NCBI GenBank assembly: GCA_004294225.1
Contig: REBA01000026.1
Location: 1-61,407 of the forward strand
Length of the DNA: 61,407 nt
Reading direction: 5' to 3'
Origin: Cytophagales bacterium
GTDB lineage: Bacteria > Bacteroidota > Bacteroidia > Cytophagales > Cytophagaceae
Positions 24,940 to 33,989 of this stretch are shown piece by piece. Both the position numbers and the translations under genes were made by a program. Position 1 is the stretch's first letter. The number at the start of each line of letters is the position of its first letter. Below the pieces are notes generated by a model, which saw only the letters and a program-made list of their open reading frames with translations, did no database searches and had not been told where the DNA came from.

Positions 24940-26220
24940 TTGATTATGAAAAAATTGATACCCAATATATTATGGAAAAATAAAACACGTTTTTCGATAA
25001 GCTTTTTGTTAATTATACTTTTAGCTCATTTTGGTTTAGCTCAAGTAAATATTTTTGATGCCTACCAACAAGAAATCGCTATAGGAGATTATGAATTTAC
25101 AGATTGCAATACTGGTGTAAAAAGAAGTACACACGACCCTCTAAATGAAGGGAAAGTACTTTATGTTGCAAAAATGGCAACATGGTGCCCCCATTGCAAA
25201 GATAATACTAAAGCTAACTTTAACAAAGACATCGTAGCTGAATTGCAAAACCAACACAAAGGAAAATTAGAAGTATGGTTAATGTTTGACGGCCCTACAG
25301 ACTGCAATGGTGCAAAAGCAACCCAAGAAGCAGTTAATTTAAAAGGTGCAGACATCCATTTATTTGTAGATAATAACGACGTAAGCTCTAAATTCTACTC
25401 CTCTGGGGCTCCAACTATTTTAGTATTTGATCCTAAAACAAAGCGTTCTGTATTTCAAAATTGGGAATACAGCAGTTCTTTCCCTGCCGCAACGAAAGCA
25501 ATGAAAGAAGTTCTTGATGGAACATATCAGTTTCCTGTATTTGGTATTGCGGACAACATTGCTTTTAAGAAACCAATTAAAGTCTCCTCTACACGTGACG
25601 CTATTGCAAGCCAAGCTATTTATGTTGTTGATAACAAAATAGGCACTGCATGGCAATCAGAATTAAATAAAGCCCAAGGTGCTTGGTGTGTGATAGATTT
25701 ACAAAGCATATATACTATAACCTCAGTCAACATGAGAATAGGTAATTCTAATGATTCAAAGTTAATCAAACTTCAGATTAGTGATAATGAAAATGGACCA
25801 TGGAAAGATATTTCTGAAATAAAGCCTTTTAATACAATATTATCATTCAGGATTGCTGCCAATAGCAAAGGAAGATATTTTAGGGTGTTAAATGCTGAAG
25901 CAAATAGTGGTTGGGTGTTATCGTTATCAGATTTGGTTGTGAAAGGTACTTTAGAAAACACTACTTCCATTGATGAAAACTTAAATACTCAAAATTCATC
26001 AATTTATCCCAATCCTGCTTCAGAACAAGTAACAATAAATTCATTAATTGATAATTCAAGAATGGAAATTATCAATTCAGTAGGAGCAATTGTGGTCGAG
26101 CGTAATCTTGTTAAAGGTGCTAATATTATTGATGTAAAATCTTTCCCAAAAGGAATTTATTTTGCTAAAATATATAACAACAGCAACCAACCAGAGCTAA
26201 CTAAATTAATTATTGAATAA
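24940..26220 (+). CDS. Secreted thioredoxin-like/discoidin (F5/8 type C) protein with T9SS sorting domain
   Basis: A 426-residue exported protein. After a signal peptide (about 1-35, ending GLAQ), a thioredoxin-fold domain (about 45-190) shows a CPHC active site in ATWCPHCKDN. A discoidin-like carbohydrate-binding domain follows (about 205-335, GTAWQSE, WCVIDLQS, FRVLNAEANSGW), then a type-A T9SS sorting domain (SSIYPNPASEQVTINS to KGIYFAKIY). The CPHC pair would favour disulfide oxidation or isomerisation. Redox plus glycan-binding domains suggest a surface redox protein attached to polysaccharide; this is inference. The start could also be two residues later. Confidence 0.83.
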   Translation: MIMKKLIPNILWKNKTRFSISFLLIILLAHFGLAQVNIFDAYQQEIAIGDYEFTDCNTGVKRSTHDPLNEGKVLYVAKMATWCPHCKDNTKANFNKDIVAELQNQHKGKLEVWLMFDGPTDCNGAKATQEAVNLKGADIHLFVDNNDVSSKFYSSGAPTILVFDPKTKRSVFQNWEYSSSFPAATKAMKEVLDGTYQFPVFGIADNIAFKKPIKVSSTRDAIASQAIYVVDNKIGTAWQSELNKAQGAWCVIDLQSIYTITSVNMRIGNSNDSKLIKLQISDNENGPWKDISEIKPFNTILSFRIAANSKGRYFRVLNAEANSGWVLSLSDLVVKGTLENTTSIDENLNTQNSSIYPNPASEQVTINSLIDNSRMEIINSVGAIVVERNLVKGANIIDVKSFPKGIYFAKIYNNSNQPELTKLIIE

Positions 26221-26242
26221 GCCAAGATTTCAACAAAACAGC

Positions 26243-26284
26243 AATAATAAAGGCTAGTAAACGAATTTACTAGCCTTTATTATT
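26243..26284. terminator. Bidirectional terminator hairpin
   Basis: A perfect 19-base stem (26243-26261 with 26266-26284) closes a CGAA loop and includes AAAGGCTAGTAAA. It sits between two convergent T9SS-protein genes, with A/T tracts on both shoulders. Confidence 0.85.
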
Positions 26285-26308
26285 TTAATACCTATTAATA
26301 TCAGAAAG

Positions 26309-28597
26309 TTAGTTTTTTATAATTTTTATAGCTTGGTGTTGTTTATTCTTCAAAATATAAACACCATTAGGAAGCGTATTCAATGCGTTTGTTTTTCCAT
26401 TATTGATTTCTAGATTCCTTAGTATTTCATTACCTAAAAGGTCATATACACTTAATTGCAAGCTTTCTTCTTTAGTAAAAATCTCTAACTCATCAGTAAA
26501 TGGGTTGGGAAATACAACAAAGTTTTTATTCATTGAATTAGAATTCTCAACACTAGTAACATTAGCTACTACATTCTCTTTTACCAATGCTTGATTATCA
26601 AAATATTTAAGAAAATATCCATACTGTAATATCATTGCCCCATTGGTCTCATTTACAAAATCAATAGCTCTACCTGAAGGGAAAGTACCTATCTCCCAAG
26701 AAATGTTATCTTTAGAAACTAAAGTAAATTTGCCAAAACTAGTCAAATGACCTTCTTTTTCGGTTCTAAAAATCATTAATTCAAAATTAGCTGAACTATG
26801 CGTTGTAGGTAGAGAAGATTTAATTGAAACCCAGCTTTCACCACCATCAGTTGTTTTATAAAAGACTCCATTATCACTAAACACGTAACCTAAAGACTTA
26901 TTTACAAAATATACCCCCAAAGCTGAAGCCATCTGTGAACTTTTGCTAATATTAATTGTACTTCCAGTAATATCTTTCCAAGTTGCTCCTTGATCAGATG
27001 ATTTATAAACAACAGCTTTACCATTGCTTACGCCAATAAAAAACCAAGCATCTAAAGCAACCATTTGAAAATTAAATACATTTATGTTAGAATTGGTTGG
27101 AGAAGCAGTTTTGACCCAAGTTGCTCCCCCATCTTTAGTGTACCAAAAATTTGGATTTCCTAATGTCGCATAAGCAATTGCATTTTTTTTATTGCCCTTT
27201 AAAAAACTAAACCTAGGAATAGCATCAAGCGAGCCATTGAAGAAAATATTCAAAGTATTTGATGGTTTCATAGTTTTTCCTCCATCGGTACTGAAGTAAG
27301 CTCCTAATAACCCATTATTTGAAGACTTTATTTGAATAATGGAGTCAGAGCTTACACAATGATAAGACAAACCTGGATACTTTTCATTGTTTGCATTAGT
27401 TACGTATTTCCAAGTTAGTCCCTCATCATCAGAACGAAGTAAATACTCTCCAGTAGAACAAAAATATGTTTTTGAATCTACGGCTTGCACGAAATAATTA
27501 TAAGTAGAAGAAGTTGGAGGCTTGTTTACCTGAATTGTATAAGGATAATCGGATTGATGTTTCCATGTAAGTCCATAATCATTAGAGTATAGTGTTCTAC
27601 TAAATTCTAAAGAGATAAGCTCATTATTCTTCATATCCATGATAGGAGCACTTGTTTTTAAACTATTAATAGCAGTCCATGTATTTCCGCCATCTGAAGT
27701 TTGATACAAAGGTGTTACATCAGCAGAAGTGTGTATCAAACCGTTTTTAATATCTTTATAATGTATCCAGTTTACTTTAGAGTTATCATTAGGCTTGGGA
27801 GCTGCTGTAATAGTTACTCCACCATCTTTAGACTGATATAGATTTTTGTCAGAATCATTACCACTTGTAAAATAAAAGAAATTTGAGTTAACAAAATAAA
27901 CATACTTGACCCCAGAAATATCTAATGTAGAGTTGATACCTTTAGGTGCTGTAGATGATTTTTCCCATGACTTTCCTGCATCAATACTTTTGGATATCCT
28001 AGAATTTGACCTTCCAAACGGGTCTAGGGCGAATTCAAACGCAATCAAAGTATCCCCACTAATATGAAACATGTTTAAAGGAGCAAATTCAATATTAAAT
28101 GTTTTACCTGCATCTCTAGTAGTAAGCACTTCATAAAAACCAGCCTTGGCTCTTGAATTTGGTATTTTAAAAAACATTGTAGTTTCGTTGATAGGTATCA
28201 TTTTATTGAAAGTTCCAAACCTCATAAAAGTATTAGGTTCATTGGGATCAATTATATTTTTTTCTTTCCAAGTCATTCCCGCATCTTCAGTTGCATAAAT
28301 GATATCTGAAGAAAAATTTGTAGCAAAGCCAACATTCTCTGAAATAAATTTAATATTAGTTACTTGAGAAATTGTTCTAGCAGATAACTTCCAAGTAAAC
28401 CCTTTATCAGTAGATTTGCGGATTACTCCATATTTATCTCCTATATAAATGGTAGATGGCTTTTGAGGAACGTTACAAATAGCCGAACACTCTCCATTCA
28501 TAAGTTGCCAATTACTCAGATTTTGAGCTCGACTTTGAAACAAAGCTAGATTCACTAAGGTAAATGCTAAAGCAATTTTCAAGTATTTTTTTTGCAT
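26309..28597 (-). CDS. Secreted YCF48/BNR-repeat (beta-propeller) protein with T9SS sorting domain
   Basis: A 762-residue exported protein with a signal peptide (about 1-24, ending SRAQ). It contains many sialidase-type Asp-box repeats of the form S/T-x-D-G/Q-G-x-T-W (STDKGFTW, SKDGGVTI, TSDGGNTW, SDDEGLTW, TKDGGATW, SSDQGATW, TTDGGESW), implying two beta-propellers like YCF48/sortilin proteins. The C-terminus is a type-A sorting domain (VVFPNPFTDELEI, LPNGVYILK). No catalytic sialidase residues are evident, so binding or scaffolding is more likely than hydrolysis. It is convergent with the thioredoxin-like gene. Confidence 0.83.
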   Translation of the reverse strand: MQKKYLKIALAFTLVNLALFQSRAQNLSNWQLMNGECSAICNVPQKPSTIYIGDKYGVIRKSTDKGFTWKLSARTISQVTNIKFISENVGFATNFSSDIIYATEDAGMTWKEKNIIDPNEPNTFMRFGTFNKMIPINETTMFFKIPNSRAKAGFYEVLTTRDAGKTFNIEFAPLNMFHISGDTLIAFEFALDPFGRSNSRISKSIDAGKSWEKSSTAPKGINSTLDISGVKYVYFVNSNFFYFTSGNDSDKNLYQSKDGGVTITAAPKPNDNSKVNWIHYKDIKNGLIHTSADVTPLYQTSDGGNTWTAINSLKTSAPIMDMKNNELISLEFSRTLYSNDYGLTWKHQSDYPYTIQVNKPPTSSTYNYFVQAVDSKTYFCSTGEYLLRSDDEGLTWKYVTNANNEKYPGLSYHCVSSDSIIQIKSSNNGLLGAYFSTDGGKTMKPSNTLNIFFNGSLDAIPRFSFLKGNKKNAIAYATLGNPNFWYTKDGGATWVKTASPTNSNINVFNFQMVALDAWFFIGVSNGKAVVYKSSDQGATWKDITGSTINISKSSQMASALGVYFVNKSLGYVFSDNGVFYKTTDGGESWVSIKSSLPTTHSSANFELMIFRTEKEGHLTSFGKFTLVSKDNISWEIGTFPSGRAIDFVNETNGAMILQYGYFLKYFDNQALVKENVVANVTSVENSNSMNKNFVVFPNPFTDELEIFTKEESLQLSVYDLLGNEILRNLEINNGKTNALNTLPNGVYILKNKQHQAIKIIKN

Positions 28598-28682
28598 ACA
28601 ATTAAGATATTTAAGTTTAGGTATCGAAAATATCTATTTTAAACAGGAAAATTGTTCCACTTTGAGAGTTGAAACAAAAAAA

Positions 28683-29810
28683 TTATTCATTTCCGGACAA
28701 TTCGTTATAATTACTAGGAGTAATGCCTATATTTTTTTTATATGCCCTATAAAAAGAAGTTCTGCTATTGAAACCCACCTCATAAGCTATATTTTCGATT
28801 TTCTCTATTCCAGACGAGGCTTTAATTCGTTTGTGAGCTTCATTAACTCTTTTTTCGTTGATTAAGTCAAAGAAATTTTTTTTATAAAAGGAATTAATTG
28901 TTTGGGATACTAAATATGGAGGATAGCCTAATTTGTTTGATAATATTTTTAATGACAGTTCAGGGTTGAGATACACTTTATCAACTTCTAAAGCGTTCTG
29001 AATAAGGGAATATATGATTTGATGCTTTTCTGAATTGTTTTCGTTCAAAACATACTTCTTTGACAATGTAATTTCTTCTTTTTCAGAATCATACAATTGA
29101 TTATTAGGATATTCATTAAAAATCGCATTATAATGATAACTAAAATAAAGTATAAAAAAGAATATAATACTCACACTTATAGGCAAATAAAATAAGTCTA
29201 CGATATATATTGGAAATACAATATATAGTATCAATAATATAAAATTAAGTAGCCATAGCAATGCTACAAATCTGATAACGAATCTAAAATGTAAAGATAT
29301 GGTCTTTGCTTCTTGCTTTGCCTTAAAATAGTATTGAGATACAGAAATAGTATTGTAAGAAAAATAAACCATCTGCCAAAAATAGAACAAACTGGTATAG
29401 AGACTAATATTAGGGGGGTATTGCTCTGTTAAAAGATTTTCTAAATATGTTCTTTGCTCATTAACTGTAAGTTGATAAAAATCAAATGTGATAAAAGAAA
29501 TATAAAGCAATAAAGCTATTGAACCTATAAGTAGCAAAGGATGGGGAATTGTTTTCTTCCTCATCAACAAATTAATATAGAAATGGATAATAATTGGATA
29601 TGCAGAAGCTATAATTTGAACAAAGAAGAAGATAAAGCTTACGTTAAAAATGTATCCATTAATAACCAATATATTACTGATAAAATACAGGCCTGGAACA
29701 AGAAAAATAGACGCCAGTAATTTGTTTGATAAAGAATTATTCGCTCTAAAATACAAAAGCAAAAAAAGCACTATAGAATTAATCGCTGTAAGTACATTAG
29801 TAATCAACAT
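28683..29810 (-). CDS. AraC family regulator with N-terminal membrane domain
   Basis: A 375-residue protein with six or seven hydrophobic spans in residues 1-~235 and a C-terminal AraC HTH (about 270-370) with IENIAYEVGFNSRTSFYRAYKKNIG, the usual second helix-turn-helix. This membrane-bound AraC layout is common in Bacteroidota and suggests sensing at the cytoplasmic membrane. Targets are unknown; the nearest gene is the BNR-repeat protein downstream on the same strand, 85 bases away. Confidence 0.85.
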   Translation of the reverse strand: MLITNVLTAINSIVLFLLLYFRANNSLSNKLLASIFLVPGLYFISNILVINGYIFNVSFIFFFVQIIASAYPIIIHFYINLLMRKKTIPHPLLLIGSIALLLYISFITFDFYQLTVNEQRTYLENLLTEQYPPNISLYTSLFYFWQMVYFSYNTISVSQYYFKAKQEAKTISLHFRFVIRFVALLWLLNFILLILYIVFPIYIVDLFYLPISVSIIFFFILYFSYHYNAIFNEYPNNQLYDSEKEEITLSKKYVLNENNSEKHQIIYSLIQNALEVDKVYLNPELSLKILSNKLGYPPYLVSQTINSFYKKNFFDLINEKRVNEAHKRIKASSGIEKIENIAYEVGFNSRTSFYRAYKKNIGITPSNYNELSGNE

Positions 29811-30044
29811 ATTAATCTAAAAAATGACAACCATAATAGATAATTTAATTTATTTAAATCTACTACTGCTATAAAAGAAATAACTTCATATTAGTAGTAG
29901 ATTTCAATCAAGAACAATATACAACTCTAGAAATAAGTGATACAGAATTTAAACAATCATTTTTCTATATCATAATTACGTTTACTATAAAACAATTAAA
30001 AAAAAGAAAATCTAATCCTCTATTTCATATTACTTCGCCAATTA

Positions 30045-30653
30045 TTACTCGTTCACAATCTTTAGATATTTACTTGTCTTTTCGTAAGTTTCAATTTTTT
30101 CTTTAAGGCTTAGCAGATAATCAATATCGTCATACCCATTAATCAGGCATGTTTTTTTGTATTCACTTATTTCAAATTTTTCGCTTATACCTACCCCAAC
30201 AACAGTTATTGTTTGAGTTTCTAAATTTACATTAATTTCTAAGCCTACATTTTTTGAAGCTTCCTCAAAGATTCTATTTAAAAATTCTTGTGAAACTTGG
30301 ACAGGAATTAAGCCATTATTTAAAGCGTTATTTTTAAAAATATCAGCAAAAAAGCTAGAGATTACTACTTTAAAACCATAGTCATGAATAGCCCATGCTG
30401 CATGCTCTCTACTAGATCCACAACCAAAATTTTTCCCCGCTACCAGAATTTTTCCTGATATATTTGACTTATTCAATACAAAATCGGCTTTGGGTTGGTT
30501 ATTTTCATCGTAACGCCAATCTCTAAAAAGATTATTGCCAAAACCTTCTCTACTTGTAGCTTTTAAAAAACGAGCAGGTATAATTTGATCTGTGTCTATA
30601 TCTTCAATAGGAAGCGGCACTATGGTAGATTGTAATGTTATAAATTTTTCCAT
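30045..30653 (-). CDS. leuD: 3-isopropylmalate dehydratase small subunit
   Basis: A 202-residue LeuD, the swivel domain that completes the isopropylmalate isomerase active site in leucine synthesis. The diagnostic segments are [12 protein letters not shown] (about 20-31) and [17 protein letters not shown] (about 73-89). It follows leuC after 41 bases on the same strand. The neighbouring leuA and leuB genes usual for a leucine operon are absent from this window. Confidence 0.95.
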   Translation of the reverse strand: MEKFITLQSTIVPLPIEDIDTDQIIPARFLKATSREGFGNNLFRDWRYDENNQPKADFVLNKSNISGKILVAGKNFGCGSSREHAAWAIHDYGFKVVISSFFADIFKNNALNNGLIPVQVSQEFLNRIFEEASKNVGLEINVNLETQTITVVGVGISEKFEISEYKKTCLINGYDDIDYLLSLKEKIETYEKTSKYLKIVNE

Positions 30654-30694
30654 AAGATGGATTAATGTTAATTTCTTGAAATAAATAAATTAGA

Positions 30695-32098
30695 TTAAAA
30701 GTTAAATGTTCTTACATCTGATATTTTACCAGATATAGCAACAGCAGCCGCAGTGAGTGGACTTGCAAGAAATGTTCTTGCTCCTGGTCCTTGCCTACCT
30801 TCAAAATTTCTATTAGAGGTAGATACACAATATTCGCCTTTAGGAACTTTGTCCTCATTCATCCCCAAACAAGCCGAACATCCTGGTTCTCTAAGCTCAA
30901 AACCTGCGGCTTCTAATATTATATCTAATCCTTCTCTTTTCGCTTGTGCTTGCACTTGCTTTGAACCAGGTACGATGAGCGCGTTAATATTAGGTGCTTT
31001 TTGTTTTCCTTTTACAAATTCTGCTACTATTCTTAAATCTTCTATTCTAGAATTGGTACAGCTTCCTATGAACACATAATTAACGGACTTTCCAAGCATG
31101 GTTTCTCCTTCTTCCAAACCCATATAATCAATAGATTTTTTAAATGAAACCCTATTGCTTTCTTCTTTTATTTCTGATACAAAAGGAACTTTCCCTGTAA
31201 TCTTTATTCCCATTCCAGGATTAGTGCCATAGGTAATCATAGGCTCTATATCTGATGCGTCATAGCTCAGCACAGCGTCAAACTTCGCATCGTGGTCTGA
31301 ATATAAATCATTCCAATATTCTACTGCCTCATCAAATTTTTTGCCTTTCGGAGCAAACTCTTTGTTTTTTATATAATCAAAAGTAGTTTGGTCTGGTGCT
31401 ATCATTCCTCCTCTTGCTCCCATTTCTATACTCATATTACAAATGGTCATTCTAGCTTCCATAGAAAGAGATGAAATAGCAGAACCACAATATTCTACAA
31501 AGTAGCCAGTGCCTCCTGCTGCTGAGATTTTAGAAATAATATAAAGGATGATATCTTTTGCTAATACTCCTTTATTCAACTTTCCATTCACTTCTATTTT
31601 CATCGTCTTAGGCTTGGTTTGCATCAAACATTGTGTTGCAAACACTTGCTCTACTTCGCTTGTACCTATACCAAAAGCAATAGATCCAAATGCTCCGTGA
31701 GTAGATGTGTGGCTATCTCCACATACTATGGTCATGCCTGGAAGGGTGATCCCTAATTCAGGGCCAATTACATGCACTACGCCCTGAAATGGGTGGTTAA
31801 GCCCATATAAGGTAACACCAAATTTATTGCAGTTCTCTGTAAGTTTATCTACTTGAAATTTTGACAAAGGCTCTGCAATTGGCAAATGTTGATTTTTAGT
31901 TGGAACATTATGGTCTGCTGTAGCAACAGTGTTTTGAGTTCTAAACAAACTAATCCCTCTTTTCTCTAAGCCAGTAAACGCTTGAGGGCTTGTAACTTCA
32001 TGTATAAGATGTTTATCTATATACAAAACATCTGGTCCTCCTTCAATCTTAGATACAACGTGTGCATCCCAAACTTTCTCAAATAATGTTTTTCCCAC
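30695..32098 (-). CDS. leuC: 3-isopropylmalate dehydratase large subunit
   Basis: A 467-residue aconitase-family protein carrying the 4Fe-4S cluster for isomerising 2- to 3-isopropylmalate. Visible blocks are [13 protein letters not shown] (about 131-143), FIGSCTNSR with one cluster cysteine, and [11 protein letters not shown] with the CxxC pair that holds the other two. Length is normal. It is the first gene of a two-gene leuCD unit; the 128-base upstream gap to the next minus-strand gene holds its presumed promoter, which I could not pinpoint. Confidence 0.96.
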   Translation of the reverse strand: MGKTLFEKVWDAHVVSKIEGGPDVLYIDKHLIHEVTSPQAFTGLEKRGISLFRTQNTVATADHNVPTKNQHLPIAEPLSKFQVDKLTENCNKFGVTLYGLNHPFQGVVHVIGPELGITLPGMTIVCGDSHTSTHGAFGSIAFGIGTSEVEQVFATQCLMQTKPKTMKIEVNGKLNKGVLAKDIILYIISKISAAGGTGYFVEYCGSAISSLSMEARMTICNMSIEMGARGGMIAPDQTTFDYIKNKEFAPKGKKFDEAVEYWNDLYSDHDAKFDAVLSYDASDIEPMITYGTNPGMGIKITGKVPFVSEIKEESNRVSFKKSIDYMGLEEGETMLGKSVNYVFIGSCTNSRIEDLRIVAEFVKGKQKAPNINALIVPGSKQVQAQAKREGLDIILEAAGFELREPGCSACLGMNEDKVPKGEYCVSTSNRNFEGRQGPGARTFLASPLTAAAVAISGKISDVRTFNF

Positions 32099-32226
32099 GG
32101 TAATAATGTTTTCTTAAAACTAATTTAGTGTGTAAAGGTAAAAAAATGCTCAATTTAATCCAATGTATGATTTTGTATTAAATATGTTTACAAAAAATAT
32201 CCTATTAACAAAATCTATTTAGAGCA

Positions 32227-33168
32227 TCAATTCGGAACAAATCCTAATTTTCCTTTAAAGGCATTTAGTTCTTCTATAAGTGTTTTTTGTTCTATCGTAT
32301 AGAATTGGGCCAAATTGGTAGAAGCATCTACCTTTAAGTCTTCCATAGTAATGTGCTGATTTATGAATGTAAATTCCATTTCAGGATAGATTTCTTTTAA
32401 TGCATCTACTAGATCTATAATTTGTAAGTTTTTATCTGTAAGGTGATAAATTCCAGATGCTTCTTTAGTATTATAAATATTCGCCAACAAATTACTTACA
32501 CGGTCTATATGCACAAAACTTCTTGTCTGTTTTCCATTTCCATGTATCGAAATTTTATTATTGAAATGGGCATCAAACATGAATTTATTAATTACAGTAT
32601 CAAACCTCATGCTTGTGTTGAAGCCATATACATTTCCACAACGAACAATAGTAGTGGGTATTTTGGATGCTATTCTTAACATATGTTGTTCTGCTCTTTG
32701 TTTAGAGCTAGCATAAAATGTAATAGGATTAGGAGGAGCATTTTCTTGAACTAATTCTTTACTAGCACCATAAACGGCAGTACTGCTGACAAAAATCACT
32801 TTAATGATAGAAGGTGCTTCTTCTAGAGCATAAGCCAATTCTGCCGTTCCCCAATGATTAATTTGCTCAAAAAAATGAGCATCAACATTTGAAAATGGAG
32901 CCATAACCTTTGCTGCGAGATGATAGACCACCTGCACATCTTTTAATGCCTTACGAATTCTTCTAGTATCTAAAATGTCTGCTTGTATCAACTTTACTTT
33001 TCCATTCAAATGAGGGTTTGTGTTGATAAATAAGTTTCTATTTTCCCTAGTAAGGTTATCATATATGATAATTTGATTTATTTCAGGGTTCTGAGCTAAT
33101 TCATCAACTAAAGCAGTACCAATATATCCTGCACCTCCAGTAACTAATACATTCATTTCTATATTCAA
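32227..33168 (-). CDS. NAD-dependent epimerase/dehydratase (extended SDR)
   Basis: A 313-residue Rossmann enzyme with the NAD motif VTGGAGYIG near the N-terminus, catalytic S/T and YxxxK (YASSK at about 152-156), and RCGNVYG downstream, as in nucleotide-sugar epimerases. The substrate is not evident. The true start is probably the second methionine (33156, MNVLVTGG), which is the usual family start. It lies 5 bases after the phzF-like gene on the same strand and may be co-transcribed with it. Confidence 0.85.
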   Translation of the reverse strand: MNIEMNVLVTGGAGYIGTALVDELAQNPEINQIIIYDNLTRENRNLFINTNPHLNGKVKLIQADILDTRRIRKALKDVQVVYHLAAKVMAPFSNVDAHFFEQINHWGTAELAYALEEAPSIIKVIFVSSTAVYGASKELVQENAPPNPITFYASSKQRAEQHMLRIASKIPTTIVRCGNVYGFNTSMRFDTVINKFMFDAHFNNKISIHGNGKQTRSFVHIDRVSNLLANIYNTKEASGIYHLTDKNLQIIDLVDALKEIYPEMEFTFINQHITMEDLKVDASTNLAQFYTIEQKTLIEELNAFKGKLGFVPN

Positions 33169-33173
33169 TTTTG

Positions 33174-33962
33174 TTAAATAACTATTTCACCTATTAAAAA
33201 AGTTATGGCATTACCTACCATAGTCACTCTGTTCTGTTGGTCTTCACACCATAATTCTCCTCCTCTAGAGGACAATTGTTTTGCATAAAGTTTGCTTTTA
33301 TTTAATTTTTGAGACCAATAAGGTGTCAATGAGCAATGCAAAGAGCCTGTTACTGGATCTTCGTCAATATGCATAGCAGGTGCAAATACTCTGCTTACAA
33401 AATCACAATCTGTTCCCTTTGCTGTAATACAAAATATTTGTTCTTTTTGCTGAAGCATCTGCGTTTTCTGAATTACATATTTTTTTACCGATAATTCATC
33501 CTCTAGAACTGCCATCAAGCCATTGTTAGATAGCTGGTACAATTCATAAATCTTATCTCCAAAGATATCGATATGCAAAGAGGATGCAGCTATAGACTTA
33601 TAGGCTATGGTGGGAAAGTCAAGAATAATTTTATCTCTACTTTTATTCACCACCAATTCTCCACTTTTAGATAGAAAAGAAATTTCCTCTTTCTTATATC
33701 CCAAATGATTCCATAATACATGAGCTGTAGCTAGAGTAGCATGCCCACAAAGATTAATTTCAGTATTTGGGGTAAACCATCTTATGTTAAATTTTTCTCC
33801 ATCAGGAACAAAAAAAACTGTTTCAGATAAGTTATTTTCATTTGCAATTTGTTGCATTAGCTTATCTGGAAGCCATGATTTTAAGGGGCATACTGCTGCG
33901 GGGTTTCCACAAAAAAGTTGTTTAGAAAAAGCATCAACTTGAAAGAATGGAATTTTGAGCAT
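33174..33962 (-). CDS. PhzF family isomerase
   Basis: A 262-residue protein of the PhzF/diaminopimelate-epimerase-like fold. The N-terminal FQVDAFSKQLFCGNPAAVC and the segment NLSETVFF (the glutamate used by PhzF) are clear. CGHATLA (about 72-78) and a late DPVTGSLHC segment repeat the substrate pocket. Phenazine genes are absent, so this is a generic PhzF-like isomerase of unknown substrate. It follows the large T9SS protein gene after 27 bases. Confidence 0.88.
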   Translation of the reverse strand: MLKIPFFQVDAFSKQLFCGNPAAVCPLKSWLPDKLMQQIANENNLSETVFFVPDGEKFNIRWFTPNTEINLCGHATLATAHVLWNHLGYKKEEISFLSKSGELVVNKSRDKIILDFPTIAYKSIAASSLHIDIFGDKIYELYQLSNNGLMAVLEDELSVKKYVIQKTQMLQQKEQIFCITAKGTDCDFVSRVFAPAMHIDEDPVTGSLHCSLTPYWSQKLNKSKLYAKQLSSRGGELWCEDQQNRVTMVGNAITFLIGEIVI

Positions 33963-33989
33963 TGCTATTGTTCTAAATCAAGAATTAAT

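Noticed and set aside
26403..26594. 63-codon frame opposite the BNR-repeat protein
   Set aside because: Shadow frame over the conserved T9SS sorting domain of the real gene.
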